DNA of 64,000 nt from an uncultured Flavobacteriaceae bacterium (GCA_947503005.1 CANNCA010000002.1:868001-932000); one strand, 5' to 3'; positions 45,293-55,488 are shown, counted from the stretch's first letter. Numbers and translations are program-made. The notes: generated by a model not told the origin, from the sequence alone.

Positions 45293-46717
45293 ATGGGTGT
45301 TACTGCTAATTCCGTATGGAACAATTGTTTGGCCTTTATCAAAGATAATATCCAACCGCAGGCATTCAAAACATGGTTTGAGCCCATCAAACCTGTAAAA
45401 TTATCTGAGAATGCATTGAGTATTCAAGTGCCCAGTAAATTTTTCTACGAATGGCTAGAAGAACATTACGTAAAACTTTTAAAAGTTGCGTTGACCAAAG
45501 AGTTGGGTGAGACCGCAAAATTGGTCTATATCATTCGAATGGAAAACACTTACGGCAATCGTGAACCGTTTACGGAGAAAATTCCGAGCGCTAATCGCAG
45601 CACGATGACACCACAAGAAATGGACGTGCCCATTAAATCGAAAAACCCTGAGTTAAGAAATCCTTTTGTGATTCCGGGAATTCGAAATATAAAAATTGAA
45701 TCGCAACTAAATCCGAACTATAACTTCGATAACTTTTTAGAAGGCGACTCAAACCGTTTAGCGCGTTCCGCAGGTATGGCAGTTGCCAACAAACCTGGAG
45801 GCACCTCTTTTAATCCACTTTTGGTTTTTGGTGGTGTTGGTTTAGGAAAAACACATTTAGCACACGCTATAGGAGTTGAAATTAAAGACAAGTATCCTGA
45901 AAGAACGGTACTTTATATTTCTGCAGAAAAGTTCACACAACAGTATATCGAATCAGTTAAGAAAAACACAAGAAACGATTTTATTCATTTCTATCAATTG
46001 ATTGATGTTCTCATCATTGATGACGTACAATTTCTTTCTGGAAAATCGGGTACACAAGATGTCTTCTTCCATATTTTCAATCACTTGCACCAAAATGGAA
46101 AACAGGTCATTCTGACTTCCGATAAGGCACCGGTCGATATGCAAGATATTGAGCAGCGATTGTTGTCACGGTTCAAATGGGGTCTATCCGCAGAATTGCA
46201 GAATCCCGATTACGAAACACGTATATCCATATTGAAAAACAAGCTCTATCGCGACGGTGTTGAAATGCCCGATGATATTGTGGAGTACGTTGCCAAACAC
46301 ATCAAAACCAATATTCGCGAATTGGAAGGAGCTATCATTTCTCTAATCGCACAATCTTCATTCAACAAGAAAGAAGTAACCCTGGAACTTGCGCAAAGCG
46401 TTGTAGAAAAATTTGTGAAGAATACCAAACGTGAGGTATCCATAGATTACATTCAAAAAGTGGTTTCAGATTACTTCGAAATGGATGTAGCTACCCTACA
46501 GTCAAAAACTAGAAAGCGTCACATTGTTCAAGCACGGCAGTTGGCGATGTTCTTTGCCAAGAAATTCACTAAGGCATCATTAGCGAGTATCGGTTCTCAA
46601 ATTGGAAAAAGAGACCATGCTACTGTTTTACATGCCTGTAAAACCGTTGATAACTTGGCAGAAACTGACAAACAGTTTCGTAAGTATATCGATGATTTGA
46701 CCAAAAAGTTTTCCTAA
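45293..46717 (+). CDS. dnaA: Chromosomal replication initiator DnaA
   Basis: 474 residues from the ATG at 45293 (MGVTANSVWNNCLAFI is the family N-terminus); the open frame upstream to 44999 overlaps the thioesterase and is not coding. Domain I about 1-85, AAA+ domain with Walker A (GGVGLGKTHLAHA) and Walker B (LIIDDVQFLSG), domain IV with the DnaA-box signature DHATVLHACKTV. I see no cluster of good DnaA boxes in the flanks, so the origin is probably elsewhere. Confidence 0.97.
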   Translation: MGVTANSVWNNCLAFIKDNIQPQAFKTWFEPIKPVKLSENALSIQVPSKFFYEWLEEHYVKLLKVALTKELGETAKLVYIIRMENTYGNREPFTEKIPSANRSTMTPQEMDVPIKSKNPELRNPFVIPGIRNIKIESQLNPNYNFDNFLEGDSNRLARSAGMAVANKPGGTSFNPLLVFGGVGLGKTHLAHAIGVEIKDKYPERTVLYISAEKFTQQYIESVKKNTRNDFIHFYQLIDVLIIDDVQFLSGKSGTQDVFFHIFNHLHQNGKQVILTSDKAPVDMQDIEQRLLSRFKWGLSAELQNPDYETRISILKNKLYRDGVEMPDDIVEYVAKHIKTNIRELEGAIISLIAQSSFNKKEVTLELAQSVVEKFVKNTKREVSIDYIQKVVSDYFEMDVATLQSKTRKRHIVQARQLAMFFAKKFTKASLASIGSQIGKRDHATVLHACKTVDNLAETDKQFRKYIDDLTKKFS

Positions 46718-46724
46718 GATTCCT

Positions 46725-47189
46725 ATGAAGCTCAAAGTCTTAATGGTTTGCCTTGGAAATATCTGTAGGTCACCATTGGCAGAGGGTATCCTTCAAAGCA
46801 AAGTCAACTCAGAACGTATAAGTGTCGATTCGGCCGGTACGGGTGGTTGGCATATAGGAAACCAACCAGACCCAAGAAGTATCGCCGTGGCACGAAAGTA
46901 CGGACTCGATATCAGCTCACAACGTTGTAGAAAATTCTCGGTACATGATTTCGACGAATTTGACATTATCTATGTGATGGATAAAAGCAATTATGAAAAT
47001 GTGATTGCCCAATCAAGAAATTCAACTGATCTTTCAAAAATAAGGCTCTTGTTGAGCGAAATAGGGTCAAGTGAAATTGAGGTGCCCGATCCCTATTACG
47101 ATTCTGAAAATGGATTCGAAAAGGTTTTTCAAATGATCGACAAAGCCTGCGACGCAATTGCAGAAAAGCTAGAAAGAAATACCATTTAA
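46725..47189 (+). CDS. Low-molecular-weight protein tyrosine phosphatase
   Basis: 154 residues with the P-loop VCLGNICRSPLAEG (C10, R16 region) and the general acid in VPDPYYD. It dephosphorylates tyrosine (or other small) phosphates. It follows dnaA by 7 bp, and rsmI follows after 3 bp; all three are probably co-transcribed. Confidence 0.93.
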   Translation: MKLKVLMVCLGNICRSPLAEGILQSKVNSERISVDSAGTGGWHIGNQPDPRSIAVARKYGLDISSQRCRKFSVHDFDEFDIIYVMDKSNYENVIAQSRNSTDLSKIRLLLSEIGSSEIEVPDPYYDSENGFEKVFQMIDKACDAIAEKLERNTI

Positions 47190-47192
47190 TTA

Positions 47193-47915
47193 ATGTCCGA
47201 AACCATGAAGTCTAAAGGAAAACTTTTTCTAATTCCATCAACTCTTGGTGATAACGAGCCTTTGGAAGTTTTACCCATTTCAATAAAAAGAGCCATTGAA
47301 GACATTGATTATTATATTGTTGAAAATGAAAAAACAGCAAGACGATTTATAAAAAAAATAAGCCCTAGAAAGCCACAACCAAGTTTGCGGTTAGTGACCT
47401 TAAACAAGTATACTGAGGCGGAATCTCTAGCCGGATTCTTAGAACCTTGCCTTGAAGGTCATGATGTGGGTGTTCTTTCGGAAGCGGGCTGCCCTGGAAT
47501 TGCAGATCCTGGTGCACAAGTTGTCAAAATTGCTCATGAAAAGAATATTCAGGTGATTCCCTTGGTTGGACCTTCCTCTATAATATTGGCGTTAATGGCC
47601 AGTGGCTTCAACGGGCAGAATTTTGCATTTAACGGCTATTTGCCCATTGATTCTGCAGAACGTAAAAAGTCCATCAAAAAAATGGAAAAACTTTCTGTTG
47701 ATTTAAGTCAATCGCAACTTTGTATTGAAACACCTTACAGAAATGATAGATTATTGGCGGACATGCTCAAGTCGCTTTCGCCGAATACGCGTCTTTGCAT
47801 CGCATGCGATATCACGTTAAACACCGAATATATCGCTACTAAAACGGTTGCCGACTGGAAAAAAGGGCTTCCACAACTTCACAAAAGACCGGCGATTTTT
47901 ATCATACAGGGTTAA
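47193..47915 (+). CDS. rsmI: 16S rRNA 2'-O-methyltransferase RsmI-type
   Basis: 240 residues of the tetrapyrrole-methylase fold (N-terminal GKLFLIPSTLGDN, central LSEAGCPGIADPGA, LVGPSSIILALMASGF). It is the shorter Bacteroidota form that modifies C1402 of 16S rRNA. The family N-terminal motif is typically PTPIGN; here it is PSTLGDN, as common in this short branch, so the exact target is a little uncertain. Confidence 0.84.
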   Translation: MSETMKSKGKLFLIPSTLGDNEPLEVLPISIKRAIEDIDYYIVENEKTARRFIKKISPRKPQPSLRLVTLNKYTEAESLAGFLEPCLEGHDVGVLSEAGCPGIADPGAQVVKIAHEKNIQVIPLVGPSSIILALMASGFNGQNFAFNGYLPIDSAERKKSIKKMEKLSVDLSQSQLCIETPYRNDRLLADMLKSLSPNTRLCIACDITLNTEYIATKTVADWKKGLPQLHKRPAIFIIQG

Positions 47916-47944
47916 AAAATAAACCCTGGTTCTCGCCAGGGTTT
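47913..47944 (-). terminator. Terminator of the 47980 lysozyme-like gene
   Basis: A 9-bp stem AAACCCTGG (47921-47929) with CCAGGGTTT (47936-47944), 6-nt loop. On the minus strand it is followed by a run of T residues (complement of AAAAAAT before 47921), so it best terminates the minus-strand gene; it may also stop rsmI. Confidence 0.8.
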
Positions 47945-47979
47945 AAGCCATTTTCATAATCATTTCCCTATGGGGAACA

Positions 47980-48633
47980 CTATTTTGATACTTTGGGATT
48001 CCTTTTAGGTGTTACATGAGATACATCATAACCCGAAAATTTCTTCATATAATGGGTAATGTTCGTACCGTAATTATCGGCAACATTGTGCTCACCATAG
48101 GTTCTCAAGTATTTTTTTACATTTCCTGGCCCAGCCAAATGTGCCGCTGCAAGCATTCCAGATTCCGTAATCTCAACACCACCGATTCGCTTTCCAACAA
48201 AACGATTGATATCCTTTCTCAGAATCCATTTGTTACGCGCAACGTTAGTTTGAAAAACCTGTTCCTGTAAAACTGGATCGTTCAAAAAACGAGTGGCATT
48301 GTAAACACCCATCAATTGCAGAGTTCCAATTCCAAATTGATACTTACCCAGATACCCAAGGGTATTGGTGGTAAAGTAATTACCTTGTGATTCTTTAAAG
48401 GCCAAAGCCTCTCTAAATCCAATAAAGGAACTCCCTAAAAAAGGCGGTGTAACAATAGCAATTGAAAAGACAGCATTTGGCTGTTTTTCGATCTTATTCT
48501 GGGGGAATAAGACTTCAGTAGGTTCTGTTACTCTAAGGGCTTCAGGCACTCTAACCTCTGCAGGCTTAAATGCGAAACTCAATAAAATAAAGGTAATGAT
48601 CAGGGGACTCGAAAAACGCATCCACTTTCTCAT
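47980..48633 (-). CDS. Secreted lysozyme-like/transglycosylase-like protein
   Basis: 217 residues. A signal peptide or anchor (about 8-24) is followed by a lysozyme-fold-like region with candidate catalytic glutamate in LAFKESQGNYFTTNTLGYLGKYQFG (about 80-104) and AAAHLAGPGNVKKYL. It probably acts on peptidoglycan in the periplasm. It lies near mltG on the same strand. Confidence 0.75.
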   Translation of the reverse strand: MRKWMRFSSPLIITFILLSFAFKPAEVRVPEALRVTEPTEVLFPQNKIEKQPNAVFSIAIVTPPFLGSSFIGFREALAFKESQGNYFTTNTLGYLGKYQFGIGTLQLMGVYNATRFLNDPVLQEQVFQTNVARNKWILRKDINRFVGKRIGGVEITESGMLAAAHLAGPGNVKKYLRTYGEHNVADNYGTNITHYMKKFSGYDVSHVTPKRNPKVSK

Positions 48634-48782
48634 ACATTTGTTTTCTTAAGACTTACAGCATATTTGGGGCTTGCTTAAATTTCACAACAAACAAAGATAG
48701 TCCTGATTTTGTACCCCTTTTTGAAGATTTTGTTAAAAAAGCCAGTTTTTGGTTAAGATGCTCTAAAATTTGGACAAATGGG

Positions 48783-49826
48783 CTACCTACTAATGTTTTG
48801 CTGGTTTATCCATCGGATGTATTGCACCTTATTTTGGTTGTGCTGAGCCAAAGACTTGGCAAATTTATGGTAGCCGAAGTTCTCCACATCAGCCACCATA
48901 TAGAGATAATCATGCTTTTCGGCATTCAGCACACCGTCGATAGCCGAAATATCAGGCATTGTTATGGGACCAGGGGGTATGCCAGTACGCTTATAAGTAT
49001 TATAGGGAGAATCTATTTCCAAATCTTTATAAAGCACTCTTTTTATGACCGTATCATAATTGCCCGTATGCTTCTTAATGGCATAAATCACCGTAGGGTC
49101 AGCCTGTAAAAACATTTTTTTTCGCACTCTATTAAGGTAGAGTCCAGCCACACGCGGCCGCTCATCAACTTTAGCAGTTTCTTTGTGTACGATTGATGCA
49201 AGGGCAGTTACCTCATTTGGTGTCAAATTAAGTGTATTGGCTTTTTCTATACGGGACCCGTTCCAAAATTTTTTGTACTCTGTGAGCATTCTGTCCCGAA
49301 ACTTTTCAGCGGAAGTGTTCCAGAAAAACTCATAACTATTGGGCAGGTACATAGCTAATTTGGTATCGTCATTGAATCCATTGGTACTTAAAAAATTATC
49401 ATCCTGAAAGGCATTTAGCAATGAGAGGCTGTCGGCCTCGATCTGATTTGCGATTCTTCCGGCGAGATCATGTAGTCTTTCTTGATTGTTAAAAGCCACT
49501 TTTATAGGAAGGTTTCTGCTACGTAATGTATTGATGATTTCATTATTGTTCATTCCCTTTTTAATGGCATACTTCCCTCCCCTTATATTAGAAGTATATC
49601 CTTTACGATCCGCAATTTGCTCGAAAGTTTCCAAATTGTTGAGAAGCGGGTTTAATGCATCCTTTACATCCTCAAAAGTGGAATTGGAAGCAATGTAAAC
49701 AAAAGCCTCTTTATTGTTGAAACTGGTATTTGGGGCAAAAATGGCATTATAAACTTTATAAGCGAACAATCCACCACCGACCAAACCGGCAATAACTACA
49801 AACAGTAAAATTTTCTTAATGTACAT
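48783..49826 (-). CDS. mltG: Endolytic murein transglycosylase MltG
   Basis: 347 residues with one N-terminal membrane span (about 5-25), a LysM-like subdomain and the YceG catalytic domain with E216 in SIVHKETAKVDERPRVAGLYLNR. It cleaves nascent glycan strands and limits their length. It shares one base with the stop of the GNAT gene (TAATG type), continuing an operon from dapF. Confidence 0.95.
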   Translation of the reverse strand: MYIKKILLFVVIAGLVGGGLFAYKVYNAIFAPNTSFNNKEAFVYIASNSTFEDVKDALNPLLNNLETFEQIADRKGYTSNIRGGKYAIKKGMNNNEIINTLRSRNLPIKVAFNNQERLHDLAGRIANQIEADSLSLLNAFQDDNFLSTNGFNDDTKLAMYLPNSYEFFWNTSAEKFRDRMLTEYKKFWNGSRIEKANTLNLTPNEVTALASIVHKETAKVDERPRVAGLYLNRVRKKMFLQADPTVIYAIKKHTGNYDTVIKRVLYKDLEIDSPYNTYKRTGIPPGPITMPDISAIDGVLNAEKHDYLYMVADVENFGYHKFAKSLAQHNQNKVQYIRWINQQNISR

Positions 49827-50350
49827 TAGCTTTTAATCTTTTGATACAATAGTTCGTTTTTATAACATCCATTGGAATAAATCCAATCCTTTTTTCGACC
49901 GACTAATTGAAATCCTAATTTTTCAAACAAATGAATGCTTGATTTATTGTCCTCCAAGATGTTGGCGTAAAGTTGTTTCAATTGTAAAGTGGAAAAAGAA
50001 TAATCACATACCAATGAAATGGCTTCGGTACCGACACCTTTATTCCTATTGTCAGCATCCAAAACGATAATACCCAACCCTGCGCGATGGTTTTTAGGGT
50101 CGAAATCAAAAAGATCTATCAAACCGATTACTTTACCGGCCTTCTGGCAGATACATAACCTGAGTTGTTTCACATCATAAATATCTCGATGTGCGTTTTC
50201 TAGATATAGTTTTAGTACAGCTTTTGAATACGGTGCAGTTGTACCGCTTATTTCCCATATATCTGTGTCATTTTCAAGTTGATACAGAAATTCTAGATCT
50301 TCCGGTTCAATTGCCCTAAGGTCAATATGTTCTCCTTGTAAGTTTAGCAT
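49826..50350 (-). CDS. GNAT N-acetyltransferase, RimJ/L or SpeG-like
   Basis: 174 residues with the acetyl-CoA-binding core (RAGLGIIVLDADNRNKGVGTEAISLV). The N-terminal LRAIEPEDLEFLYQLEND matches the RimJ/RimL/SpeG group. Substrate could be polyamines or protein N-termini. It overlaps the end of dapF by 7 bp. Confidence 0.88.
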   Translation of the reverse strand: MLNLQGEHIDLRAIEPEDLEFLYQLENDTDIWEISGTTAPYSKAVLKLYLENAHRDIYDVKQLRLCICQKAGKVIGLIDLFDFDPKNHRAGLGIIVLDADNRNKGVGTEAISLVCDYSFSTLQLKQLYANILEDNKSSIHLFEKLGFQLVGRKKDWIYSNGCYKNELLYQKIKS

Positions 50351-51117
50351 TCGATTTCACCTTTAAATACTTGCTCTGCAGGCCCGATAAGAAACACTTT
50401 GGTATATCTTCCATTATGATCGAACTTCACCTCTAATACACCCCCTACGGCTTCAATTGTGACTTTATCGCTTGCGGTTTTACCCGTTTTATGCATGGCA
50501 ATGGCCACCGCTGTAACGCCAGTACCACAGGATAAAGTTTCATCTTCTACCCCTCTTTCATATGTACGGACCGAAAATTTGTAATCGCCCAACTGCTCTA
50601 CAAAATTTATGTTACTTCCCTTTTCTCCATATAATCCATAACGGAGTTTCGCTCCTTCTTTTTTCACCTGAAAATCCTTTATATTATCGACCAACTGCAC
50701 ATGATGTGGTGAGCCGGTATCCAAAAAGATTGCATTAGGTTTTATCTTAATCTGCGATACATCCAGCATTTGAAGACTCACAATTCCATCGTCAAGGGTT
50801 GCACGGTGCAACCCATCAATAGCATTAAAAGTGACTTCGTCTTTTATTATGCCTAAGAATTGTGCGAATGCCACAATACATCTTCCCCCATTTCCGCACA
50901 TTGATCCTATATTTCCATCTGAATTGTAGTATACCATCTTAAAATCTGACGATTCGTCATTTTCTAATAAGATAAGTCCGTCTGATCCTATGCCAAATTT
51001 GCGGTCGCAAAGTTTTGCCACCAATTTGGTATCATTTTTGGGGAAAATTTGAAAACGATTATCGATAATCACAAAATCGTTGCCCGTACCCTGATATTTG
51101 TAGAATGTGAGTTTCAT
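50344..51117 (-). CDS. dapF: Diaminopimelate epimerase
   Basis: 257 residues from MKLTFYKYQGTGNDF at 51117; an ATG three codons earlier (51126) is possible. The two catalytic cysteines are in CGNGGRC and LSCGTGVTAVA. It interconverts LL- and meso-diaminopimelate for lysine and peptidoglycan synthesis. First gene of the dapF-GNAT-mltG operon. Confidence 0.95.
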   Translation of the reverse strand: MKLTFYKYQGTGNDFVIIDNRFQIFPKNDTKLVAKLCDRKFGIGSDGLILLENDESSDFKMVYYNSDGNIGSMCGNGGRCIVAFAQFLGIIKDEVTFNAIDGLHRATLDDGIVSLQMLDVSQIKIKPNAIFLDTGSPHHVQLVDNIKDFQVKKEGAKLRYGLYGEKGSNINFVEQLGDYKFSVRTYERGVEDETLSCGTGVTAVAIAMHKTGKTASDKVTIEAVGGVLEVKFDHNGRYTKVFLIGPAEQVFKGEIEC

Positions 51118-51255
51118 GGTGCTCAAATGGATAACAAAGATAGGATTATTTTAACCGTTTTTTGGCAGTTAAAAAGACGTTAAACATAAAAATGGATGTG
51201 TTAAAATGAATAATTTTACGTTGATAAAAATCGAAAAAATAAAAATGAAAGTTAT

Positions 51256-52650
51256 ATGAAACGAATTGGAAGTTTATTCTTAGTAGCCATCTTTGCAGGT
51301 GCTGTCACACTGGGAGCATACAAACTCTTTTTTGAAGATACCAATTATGCCTTAGTTACAAGTCAAGATGAACCAGTGGTGTTCAATACAAGTCTAACTC
51401 CTACCTCTCCAAGGGCTTCTGGAATCAATGAGGTGGATTTCACCTTAGCAGCTGAAAATACCGTGAATGCAGTCGTCAATGTTACCAGTGTAGTGAAAGG
51501 GAGACAAGCTTCCAGTATTTTCGATTTTTTCTATGGTTCTGGAGGGAATAGTCAAAGAGCGCAATTGGGAACCGGGTCAGGTGTCATTATTTCTTCGGAA
51601 GGCTATATTGTAACCAACAATCACGTAATCGACAAATCAGACGAACTTCAGGTTACTTTGAACAATAATAAGAAATATATTGCAGAAGTGATAGGTACTG
51701 ATCCTAATACTGACATTGCGTTGATCAAAATAGAGCCTGATAGCAAACTTCCTTATTTGGCCTTTGGCGATTCAGATAATACCAAAATTGGAGAATGGGT
51801 ATTGGCCGTGGGAAATCCTTTCAACCTTACCTCGACGGTTACTGCGGGAATCGTAAGTGCAAAAGCACGGGATTTGGGCAGAAATCAATCCTTCATTCAA
51901 ACCGATGCAGCTGTAAATCCAGGTAATAGTGGCGGGGCTTTGGTAAATACAAATGGAGATCTTGTAGGTATCAATACTGCGATTTCTTCCCAAACCGGAT
52001 CGTATGTAGGCTATTCTTTTGCGGTACCAAGTAATATCGCAAAAAAAGTTGTTGAAGATATTATGGAGTATGGAAATGTACAAAAGGGACTTCTAGGTAT
52101 TCAATATTTAAATACCAAAACTCCTTTGGCAATGGAAAAAGGCCTAAATGAGATTGAAGGGGTCTACGTCTCCAAAGTAGAAGAAGGTATGGGTGCCGAA
52201 GCAGCAGATTTAAGAGAAGGTGATATTATCAAAAAAGTGGACGATATTAAAGTTAAAAAGTTTCCTGATTTAAGCGGCTACCTTGCTACCAAGAGGCCTG
52301 ATGACAAAGTGGAGATAACTTTTGAGCGTGATGGTGAAGAATTGACCGTACCGGTTGTTTTAAAGAAAAGACAAACCACCATTATTCCGCAACTCGGCCT
52401 AGAGGTCAAAAACCTTTCCGAGAAAGACAAGAAAGTCTTCAAAACCAAAAAAGGGGTGAAAATTGTTAGTGTACCGGAAACCTATAGGGGTTATGGTCTT
52501 GACGGAAAAGTATTGTTGTCAGTTGATGACGAAGAAATCAATGATATTGAAGAGGCCAGAGCTGTTTTCAGTAAGATTTCAAGATATGGTAAAACTAGCA
52601 TTACGATGTTAAATAAAGATGGAGAACGCGAACGCCTCATCTTTCAGTAG
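51256..52650 (+). CDS. degP: DegP/HtrA-type periplasmic serine protease
   Basis: 464 residues: N-terminal signal/anchor (about 5-22), trypsin-like domain with H in TNNHVID, D in NTDIALIK and S225 in NPGNSGGAL, then two PDZ domains (about 275-360 and 375-464). It degrades or refolds damaged envelope proteins. It has its own terminator. Confidence 0.95.
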   Translation: MKRIGSLFLVAIFAGAVTLGAYKLFFEDTNYALVTSQDEPVVFNTSLTPTSPRASGINEVDFTLAAENTVNAVVNVTSVVKGRQASSIFDFFYGSGGNSQRAQLGTGSGVIISSEGYIVTNNHVIDKSDELQVTLNNNKKYIAEVIGTDPNTDIALIKIEPDSKLPYLAFGDSDNTKIGEWVLAVGNPFNLTSTVTAGIVSAKARDLGRNQSFIQTDAAVNPGNSGGALVNTNGDLVGINTAISSQTGSYVGYSFAVPSNIAKKVVEDIMEYGNVQKGLLGIQYLNTKTPLAMEKGLNEIEGVYVSKVEEGMGAEAADLREGDIIKKVDDIKVKKFPDLSGYLATKRPDDKVEITFERDGEELTVPVVLKKRQTTIIPQLGLEVKNLSEKDKKVFKTKKGVKIVSVPETYRGYGLDGKVLLSVDDEEINDIEEARAVFSKISRYGKTSITMLNKDGERERLIFQ

Positions 52651-52670
52651 ATGATAATACTATAAATTCA

Positions 52671-52696
52671 AACGCCCCAATTAGGGGCGTTTTTTA
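52671..52696 (+). terminator. Terminator of degP
   Basis: An 8-bp stem AACGCCCC (52671-52678) with GGGGCGTT (52684-52691), 5-nt loop, then TTTTT. Confidence 0.92.
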
Positions 52697-52732
52697 TTAT
52701 TTAAAAAACCTAACGATAACGTTTGAAACTGT

Positions 52733-52740
52733 TATTTTTG
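52733..52740 (+). promoter_or_regulatory. -7 box of the GAPDH gene
   Basis: TATTTTTG matches the Bacteroidota TAnnTTTG consensus 29 bp before the GAPDH ATG. No class A or B palindrome precedes it, which makes it a useful unregulated comparison. Confidence 0.6.
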
Positions 52741-52769
52741 TAACGTAAAACAACAACCAATATATTCCA

Positions 52770-54218
52770 ATGAGTGCCATAAAATCTTACGAAAAAGAAC
52801 TGGCCTTTCAGGCCGATAGAAGAAAAGCTACCACTGAATTTATCAAGATTACAAGCGATCTCTGGTACGACAAAGCCATTGAAGTAGTACTTTTCAAAAA
52901 TCAGATTATCGATAGAAATGTGAGTGATATTATTCATCTTCATGAATATGCTGGAGAATTTGTTCAAAAGCCCATTTCTATATTTGATTCGGTTGAAATC
53001 TTGCGAGCGATCAATGACATTAAGCTACCACCTTCAAAGCTGGATATTGGCAAACTCACTTATGAATATCACTCCGATGATGCAAATTTCAATGATGTAA
53101 AAGCCTTTGTCATCAATAAACTAAAGGGCGCTAGCAATGTTGAAGACATCGTACCTAAAGATGTTGTATTATATGGTTTTGGTCGCATCGGACGTTTGCT
53201 AGCGCGCGAGTTAATGGCGAAAACAGGAAAAGGAAATCAACTGAGGCTTCGGGCCATTGTTACCCGAGGGAAGGCTGACGCCGACATTCTTGAAAAAAGA
53301 GCGAACCTACTACGAACAGATTCAGTTCATGGTAAGTTCATGGGTACGGTAGAGGTCGATTCCAAAAAGAACGCTTTAATTATCAATGGCACTACGGTAC
53401 ATGTAATCAATACCGATGTACCCGAGAACATTGATTACACAAAATATGGCATTAAGGATGCGCTTGTTATTGACAACTCAGGGGCTTTTAGAACCAAAAA
53501 GGAATTGGAGCGTCACTTGGGTTCAAAAGGAGTATCTCGAGTACTTCTGACCGCTCCTGGAAAAGAAATCCCCAATATCGTGCATGGTGTCAACCATAAG
53601 GACTACAATCCTGACGAAGTGAAAATCTTCTCCGCTGCTTCTTGCACTACAAACGCGATAACCCCCATCCTTAAGGTGGTCGAAGATTCGCTTGGTATTA
53701 AGAAAGGACATTTGGAAACTATTCACGCCTATACCAATGATCAGAACTTGGTAGATAATATGCACGCCAAGTACAGAAGAGGAAGAGCTGCTGCCTTAAA
53801 TATGGTAATCACCGAAACTGGAGCTGGCGCTGCGGTGGCCAAAGCATTACCAATGTTGGATGGTAAATTGACTTCCAATGCTATTCGGGTGCCGGTGCCA
53901 AATGGTTCCCTCGCAATTTTAAACCTTGAAATCAAAAACAAAACCTCTTTAAGTAGTATCAATACTATCTTAAAGAAATATGCACTGGAAGGTGATCTGG
54001 TAGAGCAAATAAAATACTCATTGAGTAAAGAAATGGTATCCTCTGATATTGTGGGCACTTCTGCTCCATCGATTTACGATAGTAAAGCGACCATTGTATC
54101 GGATAATGGAAAGAATATTGTTTTGTATATTTGGTATGACAATGAATATGGCTATTCGCATCAGGTAATTCGTCTGGCAAAATATATAGCCAAGGTAAGG
54201 CGTTTTACCTACTATTAG
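52770..54218 (+). CDS. gap: Glyceraldehyde-3-phosphate dehydrogenase, long form
   Basis: 482 residues: an N-terminal extension of about 130 residues seen in the long Bacteroidota form, then the NAD-binding fold (VLYGFGRIGRLLARELM) and catalytic C292 in AASCTTNAITP. C-terminal signature IWYDNEYGYSHQV. It catalyses the NAD(P)-linked oxidation of glyceraldehyde-3-phosphate in glycolysis or the reverse. Confidence 0.95.
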   Translation: MSAIKSYEKELAFQADRRKATTEFIKITSDLWYDKAIEVVLFKNQIIDRNVSDIIHLHEYAGEFVQKPISIFDSVEILRAINDIKLPPSKLDIGKLTYEYHSDDANFNDVKAFVINKLKGASNVEDIVPKDVVLYGFGRIGRLLARELMAKTGKGNQLRLRAIVTRGKADADILEKRANLLRTDSVHGKFMGTVEVDSKKNALIINGTTVHVINTDVPENIDYTKYGIKDALVIDNSGAFRTKKELERHLGSKGVSRVLLTAPGKEIPNIVHGVNHKDYNPDEVKIFSAASCTTNAITPILKVVEDSLGIKKGHLETIHAYTNDQNLVDNMHAKYRRGRAAALNMVITETGAGAAVAKALPMLDGKLTSNAIRVPVPNGSLAILNLEIKNKTSLSSINTILKKYALEGDLVEQIKYSLSKEMVSSDIVGTSAPSIYDSKATIVSDNGKNIVLYIWYDNEYGYSHQVIRLAKYIAKVRRFTYY

Positions 54219-54361
54219 CCAAATAAGAAAATATGCCCCAAGCATTTACACAATCTTGTTGGTTTAGATGAACTAATGATCTAAGCGTTTTTTTTTCTTA
54301 ATTGACAATATTGAATTACTTTAGTCCCCTCTAAATCATTTTTTAAAGACAAAACTTACAT

Positions 54362-54985
54362 ATGAAAAGTTTTAGAATATTACTGTTGGCACTTTCGGCC
54401 TTGGCTTTGAACCTACATTTTGCCAATGCACAGGAAGAAGAATCTCAAGAGCTATCACTCGACAAAGGTCCAATAACCAGTCAGTTCGAGTTCATTTACA
54501 AAAAATCAGGTAATTATCGGTCTGAAGGAAAAAGATATGAGGTCGTACGTATTCTTTCTTTAGATAAATTGCGTCAAAATGTTCTGGACACCCTTAAGGT
54601 ATATGCTCAAAAAGAAAGTGAATTAAAAACTACTATAGCCGGCCACGAAACCACTATTGCGGACCTTAACAAGAAATTGGAGGAAACTACAAAAAATCTG
54701 GCAGGTGTAACTGAAGAGAAAGACAGCATGTCGTTTTTGGGAATGTTGGTTTCAAAAGTCACCTATAATACCATTTTATGGACTATAATTGCGGGACTTC
54801 TCGGACTTTTGCTTTTCTTTATCTATAAATTCCGACGAAGCAACATACTGACTCAGGAGGCAAAAACTTCGTTGTCGGAAGTTGAAGAAGAGTACGAAGA
54901 TCACCGAAGAAGGGCTTTGGAACGTGAGCAGAAAATTAGCAGGCAACTGCAAGACGAAATCAATAAGTATAAAAAAGCCAAATAA
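54362..54985 (+). CDS. Secreted/membrane coiled-coil protein next to trmD
   Basis: 207 residues: signal peptide (about 1-23, ending FANAQ), a soluble part, a coiled coil (about 85-122), one membrane span (about 137-158) and a charged C-terminal helix. It has no methyltransferase motif; homologues are sometimes mislabelled as tRNA (guanine-N1)-methyltransferase because of the nearby trmD. Function unknown. A terminator follows. Confidence 0.8.
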   Translation: MKSFRILLLALSALALNLHFANAQEEESQELSLDKGPITSQFEFIYKKSGNYRSEGKRYEVVRILSLDKLRQNVLDTLKVYAQKESELKTTIAGHETTIADLNKKLEETTKNLAGVTEEKDSMSFLGMLVSKVTYNTILWTIIAGLLGLLLFFIYKFRRSNILTQEAKTSLSEVEEEYEDHRRRALEREQKISRQLQDEINKYKKAK

Positions 54986-54988
54986 ATA

Positions 54989-55010
54989 AAAGCTCCGTTC
55001 GGAGCTTTTT
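54989..55010 (+). terminator. Terminator of the 54362 gene
   Basis: An 8-bp stem AAAGCTCC (54989-54996) with GGAGCTTT (55001-55008), 4-nt loop, then a T-run. Confidence 0.9.
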
Positions 55011-55022
55011 TTAGCTTCAGTC

Positions 55023-55466
55023 ATGACAAAAATTATCAGAGCGGGTTTTGAACATATTCCCCAAATCGCACTATTGTTAGACGAATATCGGATGTTCTAT
55101 GAACAACCTACCGACATTGCGGCATCCACAAAATTTCTAGAGGAAAGAATTTCGAAAAACGAATCAATCATCTTTCTAGCATATGAAGAAGATGAATCAA
55201 TCGGGTTTACGCAGCTGTATACTTCCTACTCCTCTGTTTCCCTACAACCGCTTTTCATACTGAACGATTTGTACGTTCGTAAAGACCATCGTGGGAAAAG
55301 AATTGGAGAGGCCTTATTGAACAAGAGCAAAGAATTCTGCAAGACTATGGGATACAAAGGGCTTGCTCTTGAAACGGCAATCGATAACCCTGCCCAGCAA
55401 CTCTATGAAAAGTTAGGTTGGAAAAAAGATACAGCTTGTTTTCATTATTTTTGGACATGCGATTAA
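55023..55466 (+). CDS. GNAT N-acetyltransferase
   Basis: 147 residues with core [27 protein letters not shown] (CoA-binding R/Q-x-x-G-x-G/A type) and the C-terminal YEKLGWKKD. Substrate unknown. It sits 23 bp upstream of trmD and may be co-transcribed with it. Confidence 0.88.
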   Translation: MTKIIRAGFEHIPQIALLLDEYRMFYEQPTDIAASTKFLEERISKNESIIFLAYEEDESIGFTQLYTSYSSVSLQPLFILNDLYVRKDHRGKRIGEALLNKSKEFCKTMGYKGLALETAIDNPAQQLYEKLGWKKDTACFHYFWTCD

Positions 55467-55488
55467 CCGCTTAAAGAAATCCCTGTAC